DNA of 64,000 bases from Anodontia alba (GCA_964016985.1 OZ024830.1:58512104-58576103), one strand, 5' to 3'. Shown: positions 45,602 through 56,589, numbered from the stretch's first letter. Notes: generated by a model from the letters alone, not told the origin. A program made the numbers and translations.

Positions 45602-45911
45602 CATACATGCCATACCTCACACTGTGAGACAAAATCTCACAGAATTTTGGCCCTTCTGGACCCCATTTCCCATAAGATTTTCAGCTCTCACAGAATTTTC
45701 ATACCATTTAATAAGCTATTTTTTGAAGAACTAGTAATAAATCACATATTAGCATGGCTATCCCAAGCTTAATTCATTAAAATAATGGCTTTTAACTTAC
45801 TTTTGTAAGCTTGAAAGTGATTTTCATAAAAATCTCACAGAATTTTATCAAATCTCCCCTAAAAATTTGCAAAATCTCACAGATTTCTGTCTGCAGCAAA
45901 TGGCATGTATG
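45602..45911. mobile_element. MITE with 12-bp TIR and 6-bp target duplication
   Basis: Perfect inverted ends CATACATGCCAT and ATGGCATGTATG, flanked by CATTAT on both sides (45596-45601 and 45912-45917). The uninterrupted tandem unit reads CATTATAATATTTTGACC, so one CATTAT is extra. The interior repeats CTCACAGAATTTT and has CTCACACTGTGAGA near the left end. No ORF. Confidence 0.85.
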
Positions 45912-46109
45912 CATTATAATATTTTGACCCCCCCCCCCCCCCTCCCCCACTCATCCTACCCCTCAAAAGTCAAATAGGACTTCATCTTATGAAAATTCTT
46001 TCATGTTTATGACAGGTTTTTCTCTTAGAAAAAAAGTGGCAAAAAAATTCATGCTCAACTGATAATTCAACCAGATGTTTTGTGGCTACTGCCCTCAACT
46101 CTTATACAC

Positions 46110-46384
46110 CATAACGAAAACGTACCTATATAATTTTGACCCCCTTAAACCCCACTTTTATATAGTAAAACTGGTGTTTGCAGGGATATACATTATTCTT
46201 GTTTCTGCTCAAAAACATAGATTGTGGATACTCGTTAGAACTGCCTCGTTGAGGCAGTTCTAACGAGTACCCACAATCAATGTTAAGAGCAGAAATATAA
46301 AAAATATTAGATTTTTTTTTCTGAAAATTTTCATTTTTTGCAGTAAAATTTTCATTATATTTGAATAGGCATGTTTTCATAATG
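46110..46384 (+). mobile_element. CGAAAAC-family MITE
   Basis: CATAACGAAAACGTACC to GCATGTTTTCATAATG, A-then-B order, hairpin centre CCTCGTTGAGGCAG: stem and loop have both changed, but pairing is kept (CTGCCTC / GAGGCAG). Confidence 0.82.
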
Positions 46385-47039
46385 AATGAGTCTGTTCACA
46401 ACAGGTGGTATTACCAGGTTTACCTGGGGGACTACTTTTCTCTGATAACACTGGTTCCTTGCACTGTAATATATAGTTTTAAAATCTTTATTTTTTAACT
46501 TAAGAAACCATTGTAATTTGATTAATTTTTCATGCAGGTGTAGATTTTGGAATCAGTTTTGAGCTACTTCATTGTGTTTTATATTTAAGAATTTTGTGTG
46601 GAGGTCTCTACTTAACTGTCTTATCAATATTACGTAACTAATTGCATAACAGAACATCATTTTATTGGTATCTGGGCAGAGTTTTATGGTCTCAGTCATC
46701 AGAAACGTATGGAAATACAGTACCCCACTAACCCGACTTTGATATAGTCATAGTCAGGAAAGTGGTTGTCAAATTCTCTAAGAGAAAACCAAGGCATGTA
46801 AAATGAACCATTACGCATTATTTCTATCAATCTACAAAATGTATTATAATTGACTCCTCCGTCAAGTCTCTTGACCATTTAACTGACAACCGCAACTGAC
46901 CATTCAAAATAGCTAATAAGGTAATTGTCAATGTATTTAGTCAGACAAACAAAACAAAACACATGCTTTTTACAGGTAAGCACAGGTATATCAATACAGA
47001 GTTTGTCTAAGGAAATTCACGTGGGTGTGGTTATAACTG
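46385..47039. other. No gene supported
   Basis: AT-rich sequence between two parts of the tandem array; CCGTCAAG/CTGACGGAGGAGTC words near 46860 and 47040 are inverted relative to each other (GACTCCTCCGTCA / TGACGGAGGAGTC). Confidence 0.45.
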
Positions 47040-48725
47040 TCTGACGGAGGAGTCAGTTGTCTGGTCAAAGTCAGGGATGGGTCAATATATTATGGCATAA
47101 TATTTTGACCCCCCCCCCCCCACCCCCACCACACACACAGAGCTCACCCCCTCATCAAAGAGTCAAAGGGGATGTCATTCCATGAAAATGCATTTTCCAG
47201 GTCTTCATGATAAAAGTAACCATTTTACATTGGTACAGCGATCATTTATGATTACCTGTTCAAATCCAGGGGCAGGTCAATATATTATGGTACAATATTT
47301 TGACCCCCACCTCACTCCCCCTTCCTACCCCTCAGAAAGTCAAATAGGACGTCATCTTATTAAAATATTTTTTATTTAGGTTTTCATGTTAAAATGAACC
47401 ATTTCACATTATTTCTAGTAATCTATTATGATTACCTGGTCAAAGTCAGGGGTGGGTCAATATATTATGGTATAATATTTTGACCCCCCACCTTGCCCGC
47501 CCACTCCCTCATTCACCAGCCCACCCCACATCAAAGTCAGAGAGGACATCATTCTATGAAAATACATTTTTCAGGTTTTCATAATAAATGAACTATTTAA
47601 ACCTTTTGACAGCGATCATTTATCATCGCCTGTTCAAATCCAGGGGCGGGTCAGTATATTATGATATAATATTTTGCCCCCCCCCCCCACACCCCCCCCC
47701 CACACACACATACACACACACCAACTTCCCATCCCTCAAAAAGTGAAATAGGATGTCATTTTATGAAAAAGCTTTTTTTAAGGTTTTCATGATAAAAGGA
47801 GGCACTTCACATTTTTTTCTAGCAATCTGTTACCATTGCCTGGTCAAAGCCAGGGGCGGGTCAATATATTATGGTATAAAATAAGTGGACGGATTACTGT
47901 CAGAATGTTATTTTTTATGCTTTTTAATAAATGAATCCTTTCTATATGTGTTATATCATTCCTTAAGAAAGGTAGTTGGGTGGGTCAATATATTATGGGG
48001 TGGTACAAAATATAGCAATTTTCTGACCCGCTGGTCAAAATATTATACGGGTCAAATATTATCTGACACCGGGAACAAATACTTAGGAAATTTAACATCT
48101 TATGTATTTCAACTTAGACGTAAGTTGCAGTGCGTCTTATTTGATATGTTATATAAGTATTTCATAGTCCAGATAGCTGAAAATACCTTCATTTTGCACT
48201 GGAATAAAAGTCAAAACAGGAATACCAGACTACCCATCTCCGGATGAAATTGAAATATAAAAAGAATAGCCATTTTTCAAAGCCCACACCTATCTTTTCT
48301 GATGTAGAAAAGAAAGTTGCTGGAAATAGCATTGTCCGATTTTTTAGAATATGTCTATGAAATAGACGAAAAATCAATAAACCAGGAGAACTTACCAGTT
48401 TATTGACATTCGGATGTTTCGTAAGTCATGGCCGATAGTTCGCAAAAAGATTAAGTGCATAACCAGCTGCTACCCCTTACGAGATTACCAGGTGTGGAAT
48501 TACAAACAAAGAATCACCTTGAAATATCTTATGTTGAAATTTCGAGATGATAAATTGAAATTTCAAGATATTAAGTCAAAATTTCAAGTTAATTTCGAGT
48601 TATTAACTCAAAATTTCGAGTTAATTAGTCGAAATTTTGAGATAATTAGTCGAAATTTCAAGATCTTATGTCGAAATTTCGAGATAAGTCAAAATTTCAA
48701 GATATTAAGTCGAAACTTTGAGTTA

Positions 48726-49985
48726 TGAGGGTGAGTCAATAAGTAACCAACTTATTTCCGGTTGAGATCCACCTCTTCTTTTTCGATGTAATTGCCCTCA
48801 TGTGTGATGCACTTAGACCAGTGGTGTTCAAGTGCCATCAGCCCAGAACTGAAAAGTTAGGGTCCTTTACATTGACCCACTCCTCAACTGCCGTCACGTT
48901 TTCTTCATCAGACCGGAAATGAAGTCCACGGATATCCTTTTTCAAGTTTGGGAATAGGAAGAAGTTGCTAGGAGCTAGGTCAGGCGAATAGGCAGGATGT
49001 GGTATTAATTCTTACCCGTTTCGCTTTACAGCATCCACTGTAACTTTGCAGGTGTGTGGACTCTCGCGTTGTCCTGTTGCAGCAAAACACCTTTAGAGAG
49101 TTTACCTCGGCATTTTTCATGGATGGCAGTTCTCAGCTGGTCTAACAAGTTTGCATAGTACACGCCAATTATTATACTTCTCTTGGGTAAAAAGTCCATA
49201 ATAACGCCTTTTGCATCCCAAAATACTGTGGCCATCACCTTGCCAGCAGATGGTTGCGTCTTGAACTTCTTCAGGCTCTACCCACTGATGATTCTGAGCT
49301 TTATTCTCTGGCTCATAATAATGAACCTAAGTCTCATCTGCAGTCACCAGACGCAAAAGAAAATCATCTTTTGACCTAAAACGCTTCAACAAGGCGCTGC
49401 ATACTGATGCTCTGGTGGCCATTTGCTCATTGCTAAGGGATTTGGGGACCCAACGGGCTGTTAGCTTGCGCATACCTAAACGATCATGTAAGATTGTTGA
49501 AACACTACCATGTGAAATACCTAATGCCTGCGCTATTTCTTCCACCTGAATTTGCCTATCATAGTATACCAGATCCCGAACTTTCTTACACATTTCTTCA
49601 TTGGTGGCATCCAGTGGGCGTCCGGACCTGGCTTCATCTTCTAAAGTCGTTCTGTTGCGTTTGAATTCCCCTACCCAGAATTTAACCTGAGTATAAGATG
49701 GTGCGGAGGACCCATAAACATCGGCTAACTCGCCATGTATTTCCTTGCCTGTTTTATCTTTTAAATAGAAGTACCGAATTACAGCACGGTACTCAACTTT
49801 AGATGAAAAGCATGCCTTTGCATCACTAGCCATGTTTGACATTCAATATCTTATTAAAGAATGACTTGATATGTGTGCAATTTTATACTCATGTATAAAA
49901 CATATATTGAAGCAAAGCATGAAAATCGTGACTGTCTATGTCCATCGGAAATGGGATAAGCTGGTTATTTATTGACACACCCTCA
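48726..49985 (-). mobile_element. Mariner element inside the satellite
   Basis: 1260 bp with ends TGAGGGTGAGTCAATAAG and (inverted) TGAGGGTGTGTCAATAAA, flanked by TA at 48724-48725 and 49986-49987. Same subfamily as 7896-9143. Confidence 0.9.
48752..49842 (-). pseudogene. Mariner transposase pseudogene
   Basis: An open stretch of 171 codons from MSNMASDAKACFSSKVEYRA carries the helix-turn-helix, GRPLDATNEEM, WVPKSLS and the first catalytic Asp region (RLVTADET). TAG then stands where the conserved Trp of DETW is expected (TGG to TAG). Beyond it, in shifted frames, are VHYYEPENKAQN, ATVFWDAKGVIM with a lost residue, and the second Asp in LLQQDNARVH (49238-49026 frame). The region that should give the third Asp reads PAYSPDLAPSNFFLFP: the catalytic Asp is now Asn. 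The end is EKEEVDLNRK with TAA at 48752-48754. Total length 1091 nt is not a multiple of three. Confidence 0.88.
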
Positions 49986-50080
49986 TATTAAGTTGAAATT
50001 TCAAGTTATTAAGTCAAAATTTTGACTTATTATGTCAAAGTTTTGAGATAGTAAGTCAAAACTTCCAGATACCTCTCAAC

Positions 50081-50639
50081 AGAAATAAAAGTATATGTGA
50101 CCCTTATGCTCTTTTGTAAATAAAAGTTAAGAAAAATTTACCAGACCTATTTGGTAATTTTGGTTTTGTCTGTATACTTTAGAACTGGTGTTAGATTGAT
50201 ATAAAAAAAAAGCTTTTTTTCTGATTTATGTATATTTTTTTTTTTTCCTACTCTGGTACCAGATTTTCCCTGGAATTTGGACAATGATTTATTCCTAAAA
50301 TAATTTATAACATCATTAGAGGAATTTCATTTTGAAAAATTGTGGATTATTTGCATTTGTATGCAAAAAAATGCTGTGTCAGTTGTTTGGGAATAAACAT
50401 TTTTTATGAGAGTAATACCTTTTAGACCATGGTTGAATAGGAATTGCTGAAAAAAGATTGTATGAAAATGCCTTGTTCATTAAATTCAGAAAAAAATCAT
50501 TAACACAAAAGAATGAAAAGATTAACAATAGAAAATGTTAGGATGGTTACTTTAAATTGGGCTGTTGCACACAGCCATTCAGGAATAGTAAACAAAAGTC
50601 TAGATAAGAGTGGGTAAATACCGATAATCAGGTAAATAT
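50081..50639. other. AT-rich DNA, no feature recognised
   Basis: No coding signal or repeat landmark. Confidence 0.4.
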
Positions 50640-50765
50640 TTTTTCTTATTTCTCTAGGAAAACGTATCTTGTGGATACTAATAAGAAGCATCTCAGCGAG
50701 GTACTTCTAAAGAGTACCCACAACATACATTTTCATGGAGAAAAAAGAAAAATATCAATACTTTT
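50640..50765. repeat. Hairpin repeat, diverged (CATCTCAGCGAGGT centre)
   Basis: ATTTTTTCTTATTTCTCTAGG..TTGTGGATACTAATAAGAAGCATCTC pairs with GAGGTACTTCTAAAGAGTACCCACAA..TGGAGAAAAAAGAAAAATA. Another member of the hairpin superfamily without CGAAAAC ends. Confidence 0.55.
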
Positions 50766-51277
50766 GGATTAAAAAAAAAAAAGCATATTATCAGGAGCTA
50801 TGAGTAAAGGACCACACCAGTCTGTGCATTTCACAGTCTCATCAGGGCTTTCAACAACCTGGATCAAGTAATTTGATTGGCTGACAATTAGAAGTAGGTG
50901 TGTCATCTTAATTTGTCAGCTGCTGGGAGGCATGTGCAAATTACATTGTTGTCATTAGAAGAGTCTTGAGTAAAAAAAATGAGACTTAGATCTTCATTCT
51001 TTTAAGTGTTCTTTATTTCCAAGGATAATCCTCATACAGTAGTTATTATAATATAAACCCCTTCTTTAATAATTTAAATGCCCCTCCTTCTTTTCTTGAA
51101 GAAAAGCATCAATAAACACATTCAGTATTGAGTTTAGTCAAAATATTTTATTTGGACTCAACACTGTCATTTAGCAGCAATGAATTGCAATGCCCTTGGG
51201 ACGAATATTAGAATAAATGCGGTAGATTGTCTTTGTCATTTCAGATGCCAATTTTGAACTGAACTTTATATTTTCAG
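50766..51277. other. No gene supported
   Basis: AT-rich, no feature recognised. Confidence 0.4.
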
Positions 51278-51370
51278 ATGCCATTTGAAATTTTTTGAAG
51301 GTTGCAGGACCAAGGAGGGCCACGATAGCAGTTTATGTTTTACTCAAGCAAAAGTTATCCGAGTGATTTG
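51278..51370 (+). CDS. Candidate internal exon, unknown protein
   Basis: A 93-nt stretch is bounded by a good acceptor (TTTATATTTTCAG ending at 51277) and a consensus donor (GTAAGT at 51371-51376). One frame is open throughout and reads FEGCRTKEGHDSSLCFTQAK followed by VIRVIW. Its richness in charged residues and higher complexity than flanking DNA is exon-like. I do not recognise the protein, no partner exons were identified and there is no second line of evidence. It could be chance. Confidence 0.35.
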
Positions 51371-51674
51371 GTAAGTTTGTTTTTTGTTTCATTTAGTCTT
51401 TGTTTCTTTTTGGCATTTAGTAGTGTGGCATTTTCTTTTTTTGGTCAGTATATTTTGGACTTCGATACATAATACAATAATTTACCTAAAATGTTTAGAG
51501 TTCTTGTGAAAAATGGCATATGCATAACTCTGCAGACCAAAACCAGAATGCTCCCTAGCATTTTGATCAGGGTCTGTACTGTTTCCCATTCTACTAAGTA
51601 TATTTTGAAACACATAAAAAATTTAAAAAATGAAATGAAGTGTTCAAAATTTTAAGACACACTGTACATTATAT

Positions 51675-51850
51675 TTAACAGACTGCCAAGCAAAATTTGC
51701 AGTAGACAACATTCTATTTTTTTTTTTTTTAGAGAAAATTTAAGTGATTTACATGAAATGTCAGGTCTCATTTTCTCTGAAAAATTATATATATATATAT
51801 AAAAAAAAATCCAAATTGTCATCCGCTGCAGTTGTGATTGGCTTTTTAAG
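51675..51850. repeat. TCAGCAGA-family hairpin, diverged
   Basis: CAGTAGACAACATTCTATT..TTTAAGTGATTTACATGAAATGTCAGGTCTCATTTTCTCTG..CATCCGCTGCAGTTGTG: the right half is recognisable and the left is degraded. A (TA)n stretch is inside. Confidence 0.5.
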
Positions 51851-52039
51851 GGTTAATTGAACTGTTGCATAGTGCCTTACATAGAAGTAGTAAAGGCCCT
51901 TACCCGCCTGTGAATTTGCATACTATATTCAACCTAATTACTGCACTGCAGTGCACTTCGGTTTTTCAAAATTGCTGGAAAAAACTTCAGTGAAATATAG
52001 ACCCACCTATACTGAGGGTACACTTTGATACTTAGCACT

Positions 52040-52340
52040 TGGGGTAAAATTTTCAGCAGATGACATATTGAAATATTTTTCTTATTTTTCCCAGAAAACA
52101 GGATTTGATATTTCATGCAAATGTTCTCCAATGGAGACCATTTGCATGACATATCAAATCCTGTGTTCTGGGAAAAAATAAGAAAAATACCACCCATTCA
52201 TCCTGCTTAATGCTGAGAGATGGAAAAGGTTAAAAACAGAAACAGATTGTCTTGGGAGACAATTTTGCATGAAACCTCAAATCCAGTTTTCTTGGAAAAA
52301 TATTTTTAAATGTCTGCTGAGTTTTGACCCAGCATGCAAA
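52040..52340. repeat. TCAGCAGA-family hairpins, one well preserved
   Basis: The unit at about 52055-52210 reads TTTCAGCAGATGACATATTG, CCCAGAAAACAGGATTTGAT, ATTTCATGCAAATG, then ATTTGCATGACATATCAAAT. A second half unit follows at 52235-52330. Inverted ATGCAAAT octamers face each other across the loop. Confidence 0.65.
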
Positions 52341-52395
52341 GCATTAAATCCTTGATTGATGTAAAATAGTTGTCTTATTTCTCCATGTAAACATA

Positions 52396-52835
52396 CAGTC
52401 GACTCTCGTTATCTCGAAGTCCAAGGGACTATCTGAAATAGTGGTCTTATTTCTCCATATAAACATAGTCGACTCTCGTTATCTCGAAGTCCAAGGGACT
52501 ATCTGAAATAGTGGTCTTATTTCTCCATATAAACATACAGTCGACTCTTGTTATCTCGAAGTCCAAAGGACTATCTGAAATACTTCGAGATATCAATACC
52601 TCGACATATCAGATTTGTAGAATTGAGGAAAAAATCAATCGAACGACCACATTTCACAAATGAATATGTAATTTGACTCCTGAAATTAGACTTATATTCA
52701 AAATAAGTTTCTCCTCTTTTCCACAATATTTTGTTACCTGTTGTTAGATTTCAATGTTAAAACAGGGACCAGATTTTGAATTCGAGATAAGCGGTTATTC
52801 GAGATAAGCAAGGTTGAGATAATGAGAGTCAACTG
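52396..52835 (-). mobile_element. Tigger/pogo-like MITE with a tandemly duplicated end
   Basis: The ends are CAGTCGACTCTCGTTATCTC and (inverted) CAGTTGACTCTCATTATCTC, with TA on both sides (52394-52395 and 52836-52837). The left end plus about 25 bp of flanking DNA (GTGGTCTTATTTCTCCATAT) is present three times in a row, at steps of about 63-65 bp (52380-52570). The interior matches 9797-10129 in reverse (TTCTCCTCTTTTCCACAATA). Confidence 0.85.
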
Positions 52836-52837
52836 TA

Positions 52838-53129
52838 TATATTGTGGGTACTTAGAGAAAGTACTTCATGGATGTACTTCAGAAAATAACCATCAGGACA
52901 ATTAAAAAAAATAGCCATCAGAGAAGTATAGTCCTCAGAAAAAATGGCAAATCCTGCAACCGAATCACCACTCCTAAATTTGGTGTATATTTCAATAAGA
53001 TATACCATAGAAATATTGAAACAGTCCGAAGTAAAAAGAGACAAAGATTGTATGAAATGTGCCAAAATAATAAATGAAAACAATAATAGCTAGGTATACT
53101 GTAAATCATATATCATCATCATAATCAGA
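52838..53129. other. No gene supported
   Basis: Overlapping open frames on both strands have no recognisable domain. Confidence 0.4.
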
Positions 53130-54362
53130 TTTTTGATTAATGTGCTGGTACAGAGGCAACATCCACATCAGTGGGCCCCCTTCCAGAGAGCTGACTTGCT
53201 TCACGTATGGCAGATCTCACCCCAGATCTCCAGGTATGTCCATCATGAGGGTTAATAGCCAAGAGCTTCCACTCTCTGCAATCCCTGTCTGTAAGCTGCT
53301 TCCATGTCATCTTGGGTCTCCCAGGACCACACTTTTCTCAAACTGTATGTGAAAGGCTGTCTTGACTGCACCATTGGAGCATTCCACATATCCATACCAG
53401 AGGAGCCTTCTTTCCTTCAGAATGAGGTCCAGATCCTCAATGCCAAATCACACAAGTAGCTCATTGGACCTAGTGGTGACAATGTCTTGCAGCCTCACAT
53501 TGCAGATCTGTCTGATCATTGCCCTGTCATTCCACTGCAGATGCTGGAGGTTTGGCTTTGTCAATGGCCAAGTCTCACTGGCATGAAGCATTGCACTCCG
53601 CACGTAAGAGCTGTAAACATGGCCACCTCTTCCAGGCGGTTTTCATATGTGTTGTGGTTGAAAGTTCACAACCACCTGCTGCTGAGAGCATGTCTCCTAG
53701 GTAGCAAAAGGAAGCTACCACCTCTAGCTTGTCAGGTCCGACCTGGACTTCCTTCTGTTGTCTGCCATTCAAAAAACATGCAGTGCCCTAGCACTGTGCA
53801 CATCTGTAGTCCTTTGTCAAGCGCTTGAGCCCACTGCATTTCTTGTGCACCGAGTGCTTGCAGCCGTTGCCAAAAAAGTTGTTGCCGCCCACTCCAGTGT
53901 GACAGACTGTGCGTGGAAACTTGCCTGAACTCTGCAGGAGGTCCAGGCCCGTACCAAAGATCATGATCTTCATCTTTCCTGCATTTTCAGTCCTTTCTTT
54001 TCCATTGCTTCTTTCCAAGTCAAGAGCCTCCTGACACATTCTTTCACTGATAACAAGGTCATCTGCATAGAGGTCCTTCCAGGGGTCCCCAGAGCGGAAC
54101 TCACATGCTTCAAGCACGATGAAGAGCAGTGGGCTGAGCACTGAGTCTTGATGAACATTGACCTTCACTTTGAACTCTTCACTGTACCCTCACCAATATG
54201 GACATGGCTCTGCGCATTTGCATACATCCCCTGCACCAGTCGCACAATCCACTCCTCCACACCAAGTTTTCTCTGCGCCCACTAGATGGCCTTCCGAGGT
54301 ACTGGATCAAATGCCTTCTCCAGGTCTACAAAAGCCATGTAGAGTCTGTTGCTGGCAGCTAG
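53130..54362 (-). pseudogene. LINE reverse transcriptase fragment with zinc-finger insert
   Basis: On the minus strand: motif A region LYMAFVDLEKAFDPVPRKAI (about 54335), KLGVEEWIVRLVQGMYAN, the palm DSVLSPLLFIVLEA, and motif C LYADDLVISE. Then come KMKIMIFGTGLDLLQ and a PHD-like Cys/His segment (GCKHSVHKKCSGL, then YRCAQC). Following sequence reads DKLEVVASFCYLGDMLSAAG and continues to GIEDLDLILKERRLLWYGYV near 53420. It ends near 53130. Stops and frameshifts occur throughout, some zinc ligands are lost, and the endonuclease is absent. Its clade is distinct from the LINEs at 14-17 and 28-31 kb. Confidence 0.82.
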
Positions 54363-56589
54363 ATAAAATAAATGGTTTTATTTTTGCATGTTCTTTTATT
54401 TTTAATTATTATTATTATTTTTTTTTTTCATTTTATTTATTTATTTTTTTTTTTTTTTTGTTAAAAATCAGACTTTTGATGTGATTACTTTGTTATTTGT
54501 ACAGGATACACAATATTTGCAAATACTTTGAATATGTGAGTCTACATATTCACAAATATAAATCAGCGAAAATAAATGCCTTGACAAGATATTTGTTGTA
54601 TGTTTTTTGAGGTAAAAAATTTGGGGTAAAAAATTGGCTTTGGTTTTCCCTTTAGATGGTTATTTAGAGAGATAGCTAAGTCTAGATGGCCATTCCTAAT
54701 AAGAATCATAAAAAAAACAAACAAGGGACGAGAATAACAGCCTAGCAAAGCAAGAGTTTTTAGTTTGGTTTCAGAAATACTTTCTTTGCTATATGATGAT
54801 TTTTAAGAGAATGTTGCAGTGCTCCAGATAATTATTTTTCCAACCAGTATTGTACTGATCAAATTTAAGGCCAGTCAGTAAGAAAGAAAACTGGGAATCT
54901 GGAATCAGTATCCATGCTGCGGCATTAATTATTTTCTCTGACCCAGGGTCTGGTGGGGAGGGGGATGCTATGGTTTAAAGAATTTGCTTTAAATTTTTGT
55001 TTGTGTCTCTTCTTGTACCTCTCCATTAATTATTGTACTGTACAATACCGCTAGTCATTTTTCTGTATTTATCTCTTTCACAACTAAACAACAAAAATAA
55101 AAGTCCTGAAACAGGTGTTATGTGCCACATTCCTTCTTCAGGAAACCCCTTTTTAATGACAGAACCAATCACCTTACATAGTATTTGGGTGATCTTCTTT
55201 GGATTTTTCTTTGTTCACCTGCTCTAGCAATGATCAGTCAAAGGTACTTAGCTTTCTGAGTACTGAAGTTTTGTCACTGACTTTTAAACCCATGTGTTGT
55301 GAGCTACTTCCACTTCTGACACTATATTTACATAGATCGGTCACATTCGCAGATGCGATTCTGTATGCATTCATCGCATGCATCGCTGGTTTCATCAGCT
55401 ATGTTGCACACTAAATAAAGACAGTGAATCATTTGACAATGACTGCTAAAAATGCCCCAATAATTTTTGATGCAGTTCTGCAATCTCTTTCCTCATTTGT
55501 CATTTTCTGAAGGCCATGTTTCTGCAATCTTGGAAAACCCCAATGCAGAATGGTTACCTGGGATTCTTTGCCATTAACACTTAACTAGAAAATGGCACAG
55601 AAAACCAGTCGCTCTTATGCGCAGAAATTATGCGCAGACATTTAGCTGGGAAATAGTCACACTGTGTATCAGGGTGAAATTTTTGAGGTTGGGAATTATA
55701 GTTTTGCATACAACCAGACTTTTTTCATTTTGATATGCTACAAACTGATTTTAAGAGTAATTAAATATATTTGGGTATTTATGGAAAATATGTTGCTTAT
55801 CTAAGGCACTGAGCTGCTTCCACTCATGCTAGTTACTCTAAAAATAGACAGGACATTGCTCTCTTATGGGTTACCTGAAAAGCCGCATGGTATAGCTAAA
55901 AATGCATCCGTATTAGGGACTGGCTATTTTTCAAATTGATCTGTATTTGGTGCAAAAGAATCTGTAATTTCTGGCTGTATGGATGCTATTTGTAGCACTG
56001 ATGTCTGATTTTGTTATCGCAGGAGAGGTGATCTGCAAACACTGCAGCCATGTTATGTTGCAATATTTTCAAAGTAATGAAGTTTTCCCAGTTTCTTATG
56101 TGTTTTGTGTATGAAAACAGTCAGTTTCAAGTACCGATAATCCTGATAAACATCTACCTAATATGTATATTTCATAGTAATTGATAGAAGACATTTACAA
56201 TTCAAGTACCTAGCATATTTCAGAGATACACAGTACCTGTCGCCTGACAGGGGTAGCTTGCCTGGCCTGTCATATAAAAAGACATGCTGTTTTAATGATG
56301 CTGATAAAAAAAGTGTCTGTATTCTTTCAGCCAGCTGTTTTATTTGTTATTTGATAATACAAAAATGAGCAAGGGACACAGTGGTTTTTAAATGAAGCCA
56401 TAGAAGTGTAAACCACAATGCAGAGACATTTTCTTTGGTTTATTGTAGATGCGTTGAAGGTGCCATGAATAAATGGTAACTAGAAATAGAGTTTGGAAAT
56501 AAAGAGCAGATTTCTCTCCCAATTTCTGAATGATAGGGCACAAAACATTCATTCAAGCTTTTTTAATTAATCTGTTTAATTAATAGATG
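54363..56589. other. No gene supported
   Basis: T/A-rich low-complexity tract at 54395-54465, then AT-rich DNA of ordinary complexity. Short open frames (for example 55033-55227, 55199-55414) have no domains or convincing splice sites. This is the longest non-repetitive-looking stretch of the window and could hold introns. Confidence 0.4.

Larger units (their letters stand above)
45040..47885 (+). repeat. ~190-bp tandem repeat with poly-C tracts and a palindromic core
   Basis: Each unit contains CAAAGTCAGGGGTGGGTCAA, TATATTATGGTATAATATTTTGACCCC, a poly-C/CA tract of variable length, and AAAAGTCAAATAGGA..TTATGAAAATGC..TTTTCATGATAAA.. TTTCTAGCAATCTATTATGATTGCCTGG. About ten units lie at 45040-45600, 45912-46010 and 47040-47885; MITEs and unrelated sequence interrupt them at 45602-45911 and about 46010-47040. 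Confidence 0.8.
48530..50080. repeat. Short AT-rich satellite (AAATTTCGAGATA) split by a mariner
   Basis: Units of about 18-24 bp such as AAGTCGAAATTTCGAGATAA and TTGAAATTTCAAGTTATTAA fill 48530-48725, and resume at 49986-50080 with AAGTTGAAATTTCAAGTTATT and AAGTCAAAATTTTGACTTATT. AAATTT is flanked by palindromic words (GAAATTTC, CAAAATTTTG). Confidence 0.82.

Noticed and set aside
53140..53828. Plus-strand open frames of 60-113 codons
   Set aside because: They are antisense shadows of the minus-strand LINE fragment.
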